Assembly: GCA_019648995.1 (NCBI GenBank)
Contig: BLXT01000264.1
Coordinates: 130,471-169,148 of the forward strand
DNA: 38,678 bases
Direction: 5' to 3'
Origin: Plakobranchus ocellatus
Lineage: Eukaryota; Mollusca; Gastropoda; Plakobranchidae
The position numbers were made by a program, and so were the translations under genes. Shown in pieces: positions 21,538 through 33,965 of this stretch. Below the pieces are notes generated by a model that had not been told where the DNA came from, searched no databases, and saw nothing but the letters and a program-made list of their open reading frames with translations. Position 1 is the stretch's first letter. Every line of letters begins with the position of its first letter.

Positions 21538-24372
21538 TTTGTAAATTGAATAACAAAAAATATTGTTAACAAGGATAATTGTTGTCTTGCACTTTTTCAA
21601 GAAAATAAAAGGACATTATGCCATGATACAAAAATGCATATATATAGTGTGCTTTATGTTTCTATGGACATTTGAAATTAACTAATATTTCATGATCTGA
21701 TATTGATAGCTCATACTTTAACAGGTGACAAATTGGAATTCTCTCAAAATGATCCTTCTAGGAGCAGCTGCAGGTAATTGGATTTATCTTGAGCAAGATT
21801 TATTTCAACCGTACCAATTAAAACAGAGAGTGAGGATTTAGTTTATTTTAAGCACGAGAACTTTATCAGACTTTATGTGAAGAAAATGCCACTGCATATG
21901 TGAATGAATGATTGTGCTTGTTTGAAGCCCACAATTACAGTGTAAGTGATAGGGAATGTAAATCTAGCAAAAACGAATGATTTTGTCACCATGAAGTCAT
22001 ATTGAGTAATTTATTGCAGGAAGTGTGAGGTGGTATTTTTGGTTGTTTTTATTTTTGGTTTAACAGTGTTTTACTGAGCACTACAATACACCATTCCTAG
22101 GAAGTAGTGATGGAGGTGGGAACCATGTTTGAAAGCTATGGAGATTTTTTTAAAACCTTGAAAAAGTAAGAAGGATTATCAATCATGTAACACCTTCATT
22201 CTAAAAACTTCAGAAGAGGCGTATATAGCAAATAAAAGAGCAAAGGTTGTTTCCCTTTGCAAGGCAACATTTGTTTTTTTGTTTCACTCAGGCCACTTGG
22301 TTTTGTGCACAGTGTACAGACGAAGAAAGAGATTGGGGAGGAGACCCATGTTATGCAGACCTAGAGCTAGATCTAGATTCTATTCCTAGTTACACTGCAT
22401 GTATCTAAATCTATAATTAGATTTAAAACCTAGATAGATCTAAAAAAAAATTAAATTCACAATTAGATTTAATTTGGACGCTGGACACGCACAGTTTGAA
22501 TAGCCGGTATAATTGTTTGCTGTACCCACTTGGAAGGTAAAGCAATGTACATCGGTTTTTACAATGTAAAATAAACGTTGCAGTTCATCCTTTTTTGCGA
22601 TGCAAATTGGACAAAAAGCAGTGCACATTGTTTTTTACAATGCGAATTAACGCTTCCTATAAATTATGTCTGATAATTTTTCCTTTCAAAGTTCTAAATC
22701 TGGGAGAGAAGAGACTGGGGTTGCAAAATGCACAAAAAAGGACTTTTATTATTCAAATAATGGGAGAAAAATTTTTTCAAGTTCTTTTTGTGAGAATAAA
22801 GAATGTAGTCACAATTAGTCCAACTACTATCTTGTTCCATCTGCTTACGAGTTTGGCTTGCCCTCAGAGGGGCTTTAAATCCCCATCTCAGCATGTGATT
22901 TTGTAAAGATAATTATCCTTATCTGGCATATGTAGGTAGCTAGGAAGTAAACAAAAAGGAGGAGATGAAAGCTATGCCTACTTTTGTTTACCCTTAGCCT
23001 GGATTAAGTGTAGGGTTCACTTTAGTTTCCAACTCAATAAAAACCCTGAGAAAGTTGATTTCATTATATATCATTTTGGTAAATATACACACTCCTAACT
23101 TCAAAAACAGTTATAATGTGTATTGCATGGGAATGAAAAAAAAAAACTTCAAATAAAGATGATATATTGACTTGTTTTTTTTTTCCTCTTAAAAATGATA
23201 GAGTTGCACAGAATTTCTCAGCCTTGAGTAAATTCCATTGTTCATTAGCAGCAACTTCAACATATTGCAATGGTTAATAATGCCGACCATGGTAATACAA
23301 CTCTGAATTGAAGAGAGAATTCATTCCGATTAGCTGTGCATTATGACCAAATTCTGTCAGACCGATGAAAATATTCAACTACCCTCAAGTCTTGTATTTG
23401 CAACAAATTGTCCATTTATTCAGCTTTTGCGCTTTATCATTTTGTTCTGCAGTCATGGGGCTTAATTAAGTCAAATATTTGAGGAGACAGATGACCAAAA
23501 GATGGCAAACAAGTAGGACATTTATTGACACTGTAAAAGAAATGAAGAGGCTATTTTAGTTTACTTTTATTTATAATCTGCCTGTACAAAAATCAAATTA
23601 AAGAACAATAAATAGAATTCACATATACATGTGGTTTTGTATTAACTCATGACAAATCTGGCTGTGGTTTTTCTAACAAGCACAAAACAAGTCCAAATTT
23701 TCGAGAAAAAATAAGAGGCACAAAAAGGACAAACCCAAAGAAACGGATATGTGTAGCAGTCTCACAAAATGAGTGATTTGAAAGGTCTGCTTCACTGAGA
23801 TCTCAGAATATTAAAATAAAGAAATAAAATTCCCAATGCTCTATGTACAGAGAGTCTAAAAGCATGTCTGTAGAAATTCCTCCATATTCTATATACAGAG
23901 AGGTGAGTAGTTTCTACCTCTCTTGATAATGGTTTTGATTTAAAGTCAATCCTGCAACTCCACTCATTTTGTGAGCCTGCTCCACACAGAATTGTTCATA
24001 CCATTTTTGTTTTTTTTGCATGACTGTGTCATGAAAATTCAAGCTAACAATAAATTGGCTCATGTTAATTTGTTAACATACAGTACAGCAGCAACTATCA
24101 TAATTTTGCATAATCTTTCCTAAAAGTAAAACTCCGTAATTCTTATCTTTAAGTAAAAAGTCTCAAAGTCAAACAGGCCAGAAACCATCAAACTGAAAAA
24201 CTTGAGTCCTATTCATTTAAAATTATGGCTATGAGCTCAAATCAACAAAGCAAGGAGAAAAAAAAAATTCTATTGTCTTGATTTAATAGATTAATAGAGA
24301 CTAAATGGTATAAAAGCGGGACTTAAGAGCTTTCTATGAATTAATATCAAGCCAAAATAGCATATAAAAATT

Positions 24373-24373
<1 letters not shown>
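21538..24373. other. Gene-poor stretch between the pogo-like element and the assembly gap
   Basis: AT-rich DNA without recognisable exons, RNA genes or long repeats. AGATCT-type words recur at 22366-22440. Confidence 0.6.
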
Positions 24374-24418
<45 letters not shown>

Positions 24419-24464
24419 NNNNNNNNNNNNNNNNNNNNNNNNNNNNNNNNNAAAAAAAAAAAAA
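24374..24464. repeat. Poly-A run interrupted by a 33-base assembly gap
   Basis: An A run from 24374 reaches N at 24419-24451 and resumes as A to 24464. The gap is probably a sequencing failure in a long homopolymer, so true length is unknown. Confidence 0.97.
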
Positions 24465-27400
24465 GTGAAGAAAATAATGATATATATACTAAGACTAATA
24501 TAAGTAGTAAGAGCCTAGAGAAGTTGTATTCTTTAGACACTTGGATGTTAGTAAAAAAAAAATATATGTGAAGGAAAGAGAAAAGGCAGGGAGGCACAAT
24601 AAAATTTTTAAAAGCAAATTTGCTTTATAAAGGCTTCAAACCTCCATAAGAAAAAAATGTATGGAGACAGTCCCCTCCCTAGAGAAAAGGGGGTTACAAA
24701 AACCTACAAGATATTAGTTAAGTATACTGCAAGTGCAAACTTGATGAGACAATAGAAATTACCTGATTATCCAAATAAAGAAATCTCTTATCTGTTTAAC
24801 TGTGACTGTGCGGTTATCAAACTTTACAAAAAATTACTTTGCAAATTACCTTGAAATGTTATCCTGTTTTAGTACTTTTTGTTTTACTTAACAAACATAA
24901 AAAAATGAAATGGCCACCATAAAATTTTATTATTATTACCTTATTAGTGCATGTATTCCTGAATAGGAAACCAAATCTCATACCATACCACTATTTATTA
25001 TATTTGTTATCGATTAATTAAATATATCTTACGCTAAAATTCCTAACATTAGTATAGTAACAATAACAGTTCTGGAAAATGGAGGAAATAAATTTAATAA
25101 ACAACTCCTCCCCCCCCCAAAAAAAAATTGATGATACTGAAATAACGAAAAAGCAACACCACATATCAAATATATAGAGTGATTTAAGAGACCTTTTGCA
25201 ATCCCTAGTTTGTTTTTTTTTCCGCGCACCGATGTTCCTTCCCATCGTACAAGCAAAACATTTGAGGAACCAATTCAAGTACAACTCACTGATTTAAGCT
25301 TCATGGACTTTACAGTAGTAGTCTCTGCCTAAAACTACACCAAATTAAAACAATCTTTGTCCCACTCAAACCTTATATTAACCATTTTCAGGTAAAATAT
25401 CTCTTAAGGCACAAACTGCATAAAGGCATGATTTTTTGCTGTCACAAATGCTCACACATACAAAGAGTACATTTTTTATACCAATATCAATTGAATAAGA
25501 ATCAATAGGCAAAATGAACAAGAAAAACTCTGTTAAGTGCAAGTTTTGTAGATATACATATATATATAGCTCTCTCATCAATGGAATTGGTTATCTTTTC
25601 AGAAGTTATCACTTGTAGTAAAAAAATATCACTACAAAGACAGAAAGGAACATGCATGCACACTAATACCTTAGGAAAAAAAGGTGGCAAGTTTAGCTAC
25701 TTAAAACCTTTACAAGATTTATGAAAACACAAAACTACTGTTGTATATTGTATGGCCTACTTTACTAAATTAATCCTCAGTTCCAATTTTCCTGGCCTAC
25801 ATGTCTGAAAATATAAAAAAAAATTGTCACAGATATGATTTGAATGAAGGCATCCAATTCCATTTATTTTAACCATTTTGAGGTTTCAAAGAAAGGAGTT
25901 AGCATGCATTTATTCACACACTATCCTATTAATTCTAAAAATACTTTGGATTTTGTGTTCATATCACTTTATCCTAGGTAGGTTAAGTATTATGGATCTA
26001 CAGTTTTCATACAGTGTAATATGATATCCTTTAAAGATAGACAATTGGAAAAGAAAAGCCTTTCCTTTTACAGGTACTTATTTCTTAGAGAGAGATACTA
26101 TAATAGATGTTCTTTAACACTGCTCAGTTTACAATAAATTTTCTCATCAAGGGGCACAGCTTGTCACCAAGATTTCTGTAAAAGCACACATCTTAATATA
26201 TGTATATATACTGTAGTACCTTCTTCCATAAAAACTAGTTGAAACTAGCTCTATCTTGTTTTAAAAGTCTAAATAAAAAGCTTGCTTGAAAAAACTTATT
26301 GGCCTTTTTTTAAAAGGATTTATCTAAAGCACATATTGCTGTATTTTTAGTCAGGCTTATACAGGGATTGAGTGCCACAAAAGTTTCTGTTTTTGTTTTG
26401 ACGCATTCACTTTGATTATATTCACTGGTTGCATTTACCTTACTGCACAAGATAAAGTTTCAACATCATTTTCAAAACTTTAAAGGGGCAGGTGACCAGA
26501 AAAACAAAAGGGAAACCTGTTATATGGTCACTCAAGGTTTGTGAAGTGAGAGAAAAGAACAATTAAATTATTAAGAAAAAAATTTATAAAGGGCTTACAG
26601 CTTTTGATGTTTTGAATAATTTATGTTACTAGAGACTTTTTTTCAGTCTAACAAGAAAAATTTTTTTTTTTTTCCACGCCAGCACTATTTAAACAGGTTT
26701 GTTTCCATATTAAGTTATAGGACAATGCACTCACGTAAAATAAAATAAATTTGCTTACTCCCACTTACAGCATAATCAAGGCATGGAGGAAACTATGTAC
26801 ATATCGGAGGGGAAAAGATTGCAATTGTAATATTTCTATAATACTCCATCCTTTGTCCTGCTGCCCATGTTGATTAGCTTAACTGAATTACACAGTGTAA
26901 GCTTGAGCATTATTGCCCTTTTATAAAAAAAAGTGACCTTTCACTGGTTTTAATGCTCATATAAAACCAACTGTAAGCATGTACAAACATGTATTTCTAG
27001 TCTACAAGTCTAAAACTTACATTTGTCATATTTATAATTAAAAAATAAAAGAGCAATTTATTTTACTTTTTGGCACACCATTACAACTTTGACATTTTGG
27101 CTTTTTCATGTCATTTCAATTACAGAAGAATATAAATAGAAATTATCAAGCGACCCCCCCTAAAAAAACAAAACAAAAAGGAAGCAAATAATGAGCTCCT
27201 ACAAACTAGAAAAGTTCTACGGAAAAGCAAGTGAGAAAAAAAAAATTTAATTCCATCAATTTTAATGGTTTTAAATCTACAAGGCACAAAGCTACATACA
27301 ATAAACTAAAATACCTTAAATATCACATTAGGTTTTCCTGAAAATAAGGGCATTGAAAGTTTTTTTTACTATCACACTAAAGTTTTATTTTCTCTCTCAA

Positions 27401-30013
27401 AATAATACAAACTGTGTTGATGAGGCTTGCATAGATGTCACGATAATATACATTAATCAAAGATGATACAATTAAATGGTTTTTATATTACATATATAAT
27501 TTCTTTTGTCAGCCTGTATTTGTTTGGAAGAAATGTTTAACTATTTCTAATTTTCCCTGGATACTTTTCAAATATTTTCATGTTGCCCAAGACACTCCTA
27601 TCTTGAAATCCTCTTTTCCCCCCAACTTTAATAAATATATTTAAAAATGCATACAACTACACAAAAGAATGTTCCTGTAATTTCTTTGCTTTTGATTGTA
27701 ATGGCTCAGTTTTACAAAAAAAAAGTGAGAAGAAAAAAAAGTAAACCTGGTTACTGTTAATAGAAGTGATTGTTTGGAGAAGGGGAATTGCATAATTCTA
27801 TGGACATATTCAAATTAGCTTAGGTCCTAGAGTTTCCCTATTTTGTTTAGGAATTTTATAAGCATAAAATCTGCATCTCACAATCACCAAACCAGATGTT
27901 TTACCCGCCTTTTTTTTTTTTAATGTAAAAATGACTTGACCATGGATAATGCAGCGCAGTGCATCTGCACTAACTGGAGACACTTTTTTGACAAAGCATG
28001 TGCACACTGTATGCAGCTATAGTTCTTTTTCTTATTTAGAGTCACTAGTGATAATGACCATTAAGATAATAAAAGTCAGAATGATGGTGGTGGTGGTCGT
28101 TGTTATAGTGGCAATAATGTCAATAATAAAAAATATTATGATGGTGATGATAATAATTATAATAATAACTATAAGGGTAAGAACTTGTTCAATAATGTAA
28201 ATTTCATTCTACCTTAAGTCGGGACTAAAAACAGAGCAAAAAGACAACCCCTTTGTCCCCTCTGTATCTGATGAAAGGAACTGCCCATAACAATATACTT
28301 CAGAAACCTGTCTTCATATGCCAATTCATGCAAATCATGATTTGCACATAATATAGTGTGAATTTTCAATTGTTTATGGTATGCTATGAATATGAGCAAG
28401 AGTTGTTTATTGAATGGTGACTGAATATTGTGTGCATTATATCAACTAGCCAAAAGCTTTTTTTTTCTTTTTTTTGAATTTCAACGAAAATTGTATCAGT
28501 GCTATTTGAAATCACTCACTCATATAAACTTTACAAATCACATACATAAAGGAGATCTATGAAACAAATCCAATAAAGAAGAGCACACTCTTATTTCAAC
28601 TTGAGGCAGTGACATTATTCAGGGTTTGGGACAAATAAAATTTTAAAAACATTTTCTTAAACTTTAGATACCCCTTTTGTACAATAATATTCTACAGCCT
28701 AGGCCACAATTTTATAACACAATACATAGTCACTCTCTTCACTTGTCAGCAATACAAATTGCCACGCCAAAAAAATCACAACATAAATTTCACCAACGTG
28801 AGTGAACCGGGAAATAAATATTATATATCTACATTTTTTAAAAGCAATATCAACATTATATTACACACATTTGTAATGAAATGAAGAATCATTTCAAATA
28901 CATATGATATAATATTATAAATCAATAATTTTTGTCTTTTAATTCACACATCTTGTCAAGCTTTATATTAGTAAGTTTTCCATTATTTTTTTTTTTACAG
29001 ATATACGTCTGTCCACAAGGACTATGATTTTTGCTGTGTATTAAGGGTTTAGGAAAGGAATATCAGCGGTTTACACTTATAGAAAGGCATGCATAATAAT
29101 TGATACAGAAATATATTCCAAGAACGCTCTGTGTAAGTGGCAAGTCATATTCTGAACATTTTCAGTCGCTGATACAGCAAAAGGACTGCATTTTATGAGC
29201 TTTGTAATAGTGAAAAACTGGATAGAAATGTAAAAAAAAAAATTTTTTTTTTAATCTAGTAGAATGTGAATTCAACAGAATAGTAGTACATTAAGACATT
29301 TTGCCTAGTGTATTGGCTTCATAGGTATTTCACACAACAGAATATATGGTGCAGGATATAGACAGTAAAAACAAGTCAGCAGATATAGAATAGCGAGAGG
29401 GGAGGGGGGAAGGATAGAAATGAAGTAATGCTTTGCCAAGATACTGCTGCATCGAGCCCCTATTAAAAAAAAAAAGTGGAAAAGAAAAGGAATTACAATT
29501 CTTTTTCTGAATAGCATTACCTTACATATGTGCCAAACCACTTACTAGATCTTTTCTCAAAACATATGCAAGTTCCTACTCTTAAAATCAACCTACATTC
29601 ATGCAAAGCAAACAGTAGAAAAAAAATTACAAAAGAAAAAAAAAGGTAAAATAAAAAAAAAATGTTCCAAGGACAACAATTTTCTTATGAACATCACTTC
29701 TGGCTTAATATAAGTTCTTTTCCCTCTTTTTCCCCTCCCCTAAAAAAAAGACGTAATAAACATGCATTAAAACTGGACAAAATATATCCACATAGAGGCA
29801 CAAGTCAACAACTCTAAATGTTTGTCATTGGAGATGGAGCAATAAATTTATATATGTCTGGCATCACAGAATTTTCAGTCGGATCTTAAGTCAACATATC
29901 TTTCCATTGCTCTATCAACATCACAGCTTGGATTACATCTATCATCAAAGTGTTTAGTATTTTGAAAATCAGCAAATGCCACGATGGCTACCAATAATTG
30001 TATGCTGAATAAA
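24465..30013. other. Gene-poor AT-rich stretch
   Basis: I see no exon, RNA gene or transposon end with support. A degenerate (ATR)n region lies at about 28080-28180. Part of this could be an extended MTMR 3' UTR on the minus strand, but nothing proves it. Confidence 0.55.
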
Positions 30014-30282
30014 TGTATGTTTCCCCACAATGTATGCAAACATTATGTCTGTATCTCCACAATGTATGCTGACATGTCTGTTTTTCCACAATGTATGAGG
30101 ACAATATGTCTGTATCTCCACAATATATGCCGACAATATGTCTGTGCCTACACAATATATGCAGACAATATGTCTGTGTCTCCACAATATATGTAGACAA
30201 TATGTCTGTGTCTCCACAATGTATGCCGACAATATATCTGTATCTCCACAATATATGCAGACAATATGTCTGTATCTCCACA
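30014..30282. repeat. Minisatellite, 32-bp unit, about 8.5 copies
   Basis: Units TGTCTGTATCTCCACAATAT plus atgcagacaata start at 30014, 30046, 30075, 30107, 30139, 30171, 30203, 30235 and 30267 (last partial). The second unit is 29 bp. Because 32 is not a multiple of 3 and the unit rarely makes stops, several overlapping ORFs on both strands run through it; these are not genes. Confidence 0.95.
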
Positions 30283-30392
30283 TGTCAAAAAATTAAGATA
30301 TGACTGGTTTTCTCATAGTGCCTTCCATACGAGAATATAGCTGTTCATGTTTACTCATTTGATTGGATGCTCTACACATTTAAGATTGTATA

Positions 30393-30893
30393 CAGTAGAA
30401 TCTCTATGAGGCGAAATTTTGGGGCACATTGAAATTACTTTGGTTTCAACAGATTTTGATTCAGCTTCCTAGTTTACTTCTCTTGGACAAGGGGCTCAAC
30501 CAATGGATTAGCCCAAACTGCTACTGGAAGCTTATAAGGAGTGGTGTCAGTAGGTACAGTAGATTAGAGCTTCTCTCCTCATTAGGCCTAGGCATGGAAT
30601 TTAAATACTTCAGTGACCACTAATAGTAACAGTTTTTTCCATAGTGCATGACTATGACTGCACAACAGACAGGCTATGGGCAGTGCTGGATCTAGGATGG
30701 AGATAGGTTGGGATGGGAGCATGAGTACACTTTCTTCAAACGATTTTTTTGCTTGTGTAGGCTATTTTGTTAGGTCTTTTTTAGGATGAGGTGGGTGAGA
30801 ATCTTTTGATTTAGCGAACATTAGCTAATTCTTTACAGTTCATGCATTTTTTTTTTGTGGTTTAGTGCCTTTCGATTCAAAGAGATTCTACTG
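30393..30893. mobile_element. Pogo-type MITE, 501 bp
   Basis: The left end CAGTAGAATCTCTATGAGGC and the reverse complement of the right end CAGTAGAATCTCTTTGAATC match at 21 of 24 positions, and TA flanks both sides (30391-30392, 30894-30895). No transposase sequence was recognised inside. The terminal CAGT and TA duplication fit pogo/Tigger-type non-autonomous elements. It differs from the 20.2-kb element beyond the first bases, so a second family is represented. Confidence 0.82.
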
Positions 30894-30895
30894 TA

Positions 30896-33083
30896 CTACA
30901 AGATGTGCATTTAAATTAAATGTACCACTGAATGACACGCACAAAATAAATAATATCAATATAATTTAAGTGTGTGGATTATATCAGGGATAACTAATTT
31001 ACAAAGCAACATCCAAGGGAGAGTATCAACTTATTCTACAACAAATACGCTTTTCACAAATTAATAATTTATAGACTCTTGAATACTCTATGATTCACAA
31101 GTGGGTTAATGTATTCTTAAATCAAAATAGCTCAGATATAAAAGAAAAAAAATTCATTTCAGGTATACATTGTAAATAAGAAAAACAGAAAAAAACAGTG
31201 TTATCTGCATCTAATTTGAAAAGAAAAAAAAAAATAGAATGAGCAATAGTAGAGGACCTCATGCTTGAGATTTCAACCTTTAGCTAAAAAAAACTTGAAA
31301 TCTGAGAAGAGGATAATGCCAGTGTATTTGTAAATCATTTATCTAAAAGGGGATGCCAAAGAGCTACAGAGCTCTTTCGCGGGATAAAGTACCAAATATG
31401 CTAGCCATCTAGGACATCCCTCCCAACTGGAAGAAAAAAAACAAAAAACAAAAAAAAAAAACCCCAAAACAAAAGAAGTAGACCATAGTCTACCACTCAT
31501 CAAAAAGTTAAGGCACACAAAACAAAGTGAATGAAAAAAAAATCACATGGCACAGAAAGAAGTATATAAAAGAGGTGAAATCGAGAACTACATGAAAGAC
31601 TACAGAATTTGCTTTTCACAATTTGTGTTGGCAATAACAATATCCAAACAAGTAGGAGCTTCAACCTGTTAACCCAACATGTTTCAGATATAACATAAAT
31701 ATTTATGGGTACTTTTTGTACATAATTTAAAAAAATTAATTAAATCTGATGGAAATGAAAACTGAAAATGAGAGAGAGTATATATATATTTCTATATTTG
31801 TAGAATGTAAAATATTAGCAACACAATAGGTCCTCTGTTAAAAAATACAAACCTGTCACAAATGCCCAACTAATATTATACTAATATTTACGTTGAAGCT
31901 TTGCATCAACTTCACAACTATTTCTTTAAACTCTAAAAACAAAACAAAATTAGTAAAATTTGTCTTCATAGCCATGGCCAGATAAATTGGATTAACCCTA
32001 TATGTGTGAAGGGCCATTAAACCGACCCATACTCCTGATTTCACAGTTTTTGAGATGTGAAAAAAATAGGTATTCCTTTTTTAAATAAATATAATCACCT
32101 CACAATTAAATCTGAGTCACCAAGAGCAAAGTATACACATGTCGCATTGAGTTTTTTGAGCTACAGCTCTTTAAATGTAAAAATAGAGTTTCAGACACAT
32201 ATTTCCTTTCTGCTTGAGAATATATCGAACACTAATTCTCAACCATTTAAGCATAACATCACGGTTCATAACAGTCTTGATTTTTTTAAAAGTGATTTTT
32301 AAAGACAACTAGTTATTAAAAATATTGCTGAAGTTTGCTCACTTTAACTTTGTTTTTCTCAAAACTTTAGTGCATCAAAGCTTGGTTACCTGCAGGTCTT
32401 TAAATGTTCATAGGTTCTTAAACATTTGTGTTAGAGTCATAATTTTTTTTTTACTATCTTAAAGGGCATAAAATCTACTCTTTTATGATACTCAAAAGTC
32501 AAAAAATGTCAAAATTCGACATATGAATACTTTGCCCAGGGTGCTTTACAAATGTTCATTCACTGACAGTTGACCTCTAGGTTTATCCTTTTCAATCCAA
32601 AACCCAAAATTTACCAAAACTTTTGTTTATTTATTATTTCTTCATTTATTATTATGCGCATTGCAAATAACCAGACTTCCAACACAAAGCAGACAAATTT
32701 TTACATTACTAAAACACATACCATGTTTCAAGATGCAAAAGAGATAGCTTAAGACGTTTTCATTTTCATTTGCCATTCAAATTCCTTTTTGTCAATGGAT
32801 TCTCGTAATACTCTTTGAATATAAATACTACAAGTAAGCCTTTTAATTTGCATGGATATGGTGTGAAAATATAATTACACATTTTCATCTAAATACATAA
32901 GGGTATTAAACGCTTTGTACAACACATATTTAATTTGGAAAGTAAAAATTGATTATTGACATTTGTTTTGAACATAAAAATTGCAGACTATCTTAATGTT
33001 GATGCAAAATTTGATTTAACCTTCATCATCATTCTTTTTCAATTTAGGTCAGCCATCAACAATTACTTAAAACAATTTATGTA
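30896..33083 (-). other. MTMR 3' flank with candidate 3' UTR
   Basis: Noncoding DNA below the MTMR stop codon. The first clustered minus-strand AATAAA signals are the overlapping TTTATT motifs at 32626-32635, which would give a 3' UTR of about 0.46 kb. Beyond that nothing is recognisable down to the MITE. Confidence 0.4.
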
Positions 33084-33965
33084 TCAATCATTTTCATCTT
33101 GCATGTAGTTGTGGTCTATAGCTGTGTCTTTCAAGTATTGAGACAAAGGCCCGCAGATTAAAGCATGCTGTGTGTTATGTGACACAGCCAAGGTGAAAGG
33201 AAACGAGGAAGTGATGTACATTGACGACAGTTGCATGCTAGTGCTGCGATAACCAGTGGAGCCAAACATCAGCCCACTGCTAGGGCGAGGCATTTTCATT
33301 AGGAGCCTGGTCATTTCTTTATCCTCCCTCTGTTGCTGCTGAGGGGGCTGCATTAGCTGAGCCCGTAACTGGCGGGTTAGGGAAGAGAGCTTGTGCTCCA
33401 GGCATACAACCTCCTCAGTGAGAATGCATTGTTGCACATACTGGGATGGATTTCCACCTCCTACAATCTGGGCAGGGATGTTCCAACGTAGGAAGCACTG
33501 AGACCAGAACTTAATCAGGCCTGCTGTTACTTCTGGCTTGAGCACTACCTCTTGAAGGCCAAAAATGTCAGTGCTAGAATGAAGTCGTCCAAGGAGCATA
33601 GAGTACCTATTTTCTTTAAGTACTTCCTCTGAGTTGCGAAGAGCAGTTTTAGCACTATCAACAACATAATCGAGATCATATGAAGTCCGCAATCTGTATA
33701 GAGGGTTATTGAATAGGAGAATCTGTTCTTCGCTTAGCTGGAATTTCCAGTCCCAAGCACTAGGCAAGGAAAAAACACTCATTTTAAGGTTCTCTGAAAG
33801 AAATTTTTTCCGATGCCAGCAGTTATTGAACAGAAAAGTATCAAACAAACCAAGATTGGCAGTGTCCCAAAGCACAGTCAAGTATGTCTCCGTGAAAGCG
33901 AATGATGATGGAAACTGCTGCAATAGCTGCCAGACACAGTCCAGGAACAATAAGAACACAGGGGC
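33084..33965 (-). CDS. MTMR10: MTMR10-like terminal coding exon
   Basis: The exon starts after aaatttcag with GCC (Ala), phase 0, and runs 293 codons to TGA at 33084-33086. It holds the FLLFLDCVWQLLQQFP helix, SVFSLPSAWDWKFQ, a divergent middle and the conserved SSFPF tail. The single exon avoids the upstream ATG, which lies in the intron. Confidence 0.9.
   Translation of the reverse strand, partial: APVFLLFLDCVWQLLQQFPSSFAFTETYLTVLWDTANLGLFDTFLFNNCWHRKKFLSENLKMSVFSLPSAWDWKFQLSEEQILLFNNPLYRLRTSYDLDYVVDSAKTALRNSEEVLKENRYSMLLGRLHSSTDIFGLQEVVLKPEVTAGLIKFWSQCFLRWNIPAQIVGGGNPSQYVQQCILTEEVVCLEHKLSSLTRQLRAQLMQPPQQQQREDKEMTRLLMKMPRPSSGLMFGSTGYRSTSMQLSSMYITSSFPFTLAVSHNTQHALICGPLSQYLKDTAIDHNYMQDEND

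Noticed and set aside
21725-21773. Possible small exon between tttaacag and gtaatt
   Set aside because: Splice-like motifs alone; the 49-nt peptide (TNWNSLKMILLGAAA) has no family support and no partner exon.
29969-30303. Four overlapping repetitive ORFs on both strands
   Set aside because: All are readings of the 32-bp minisatellite in different frames.
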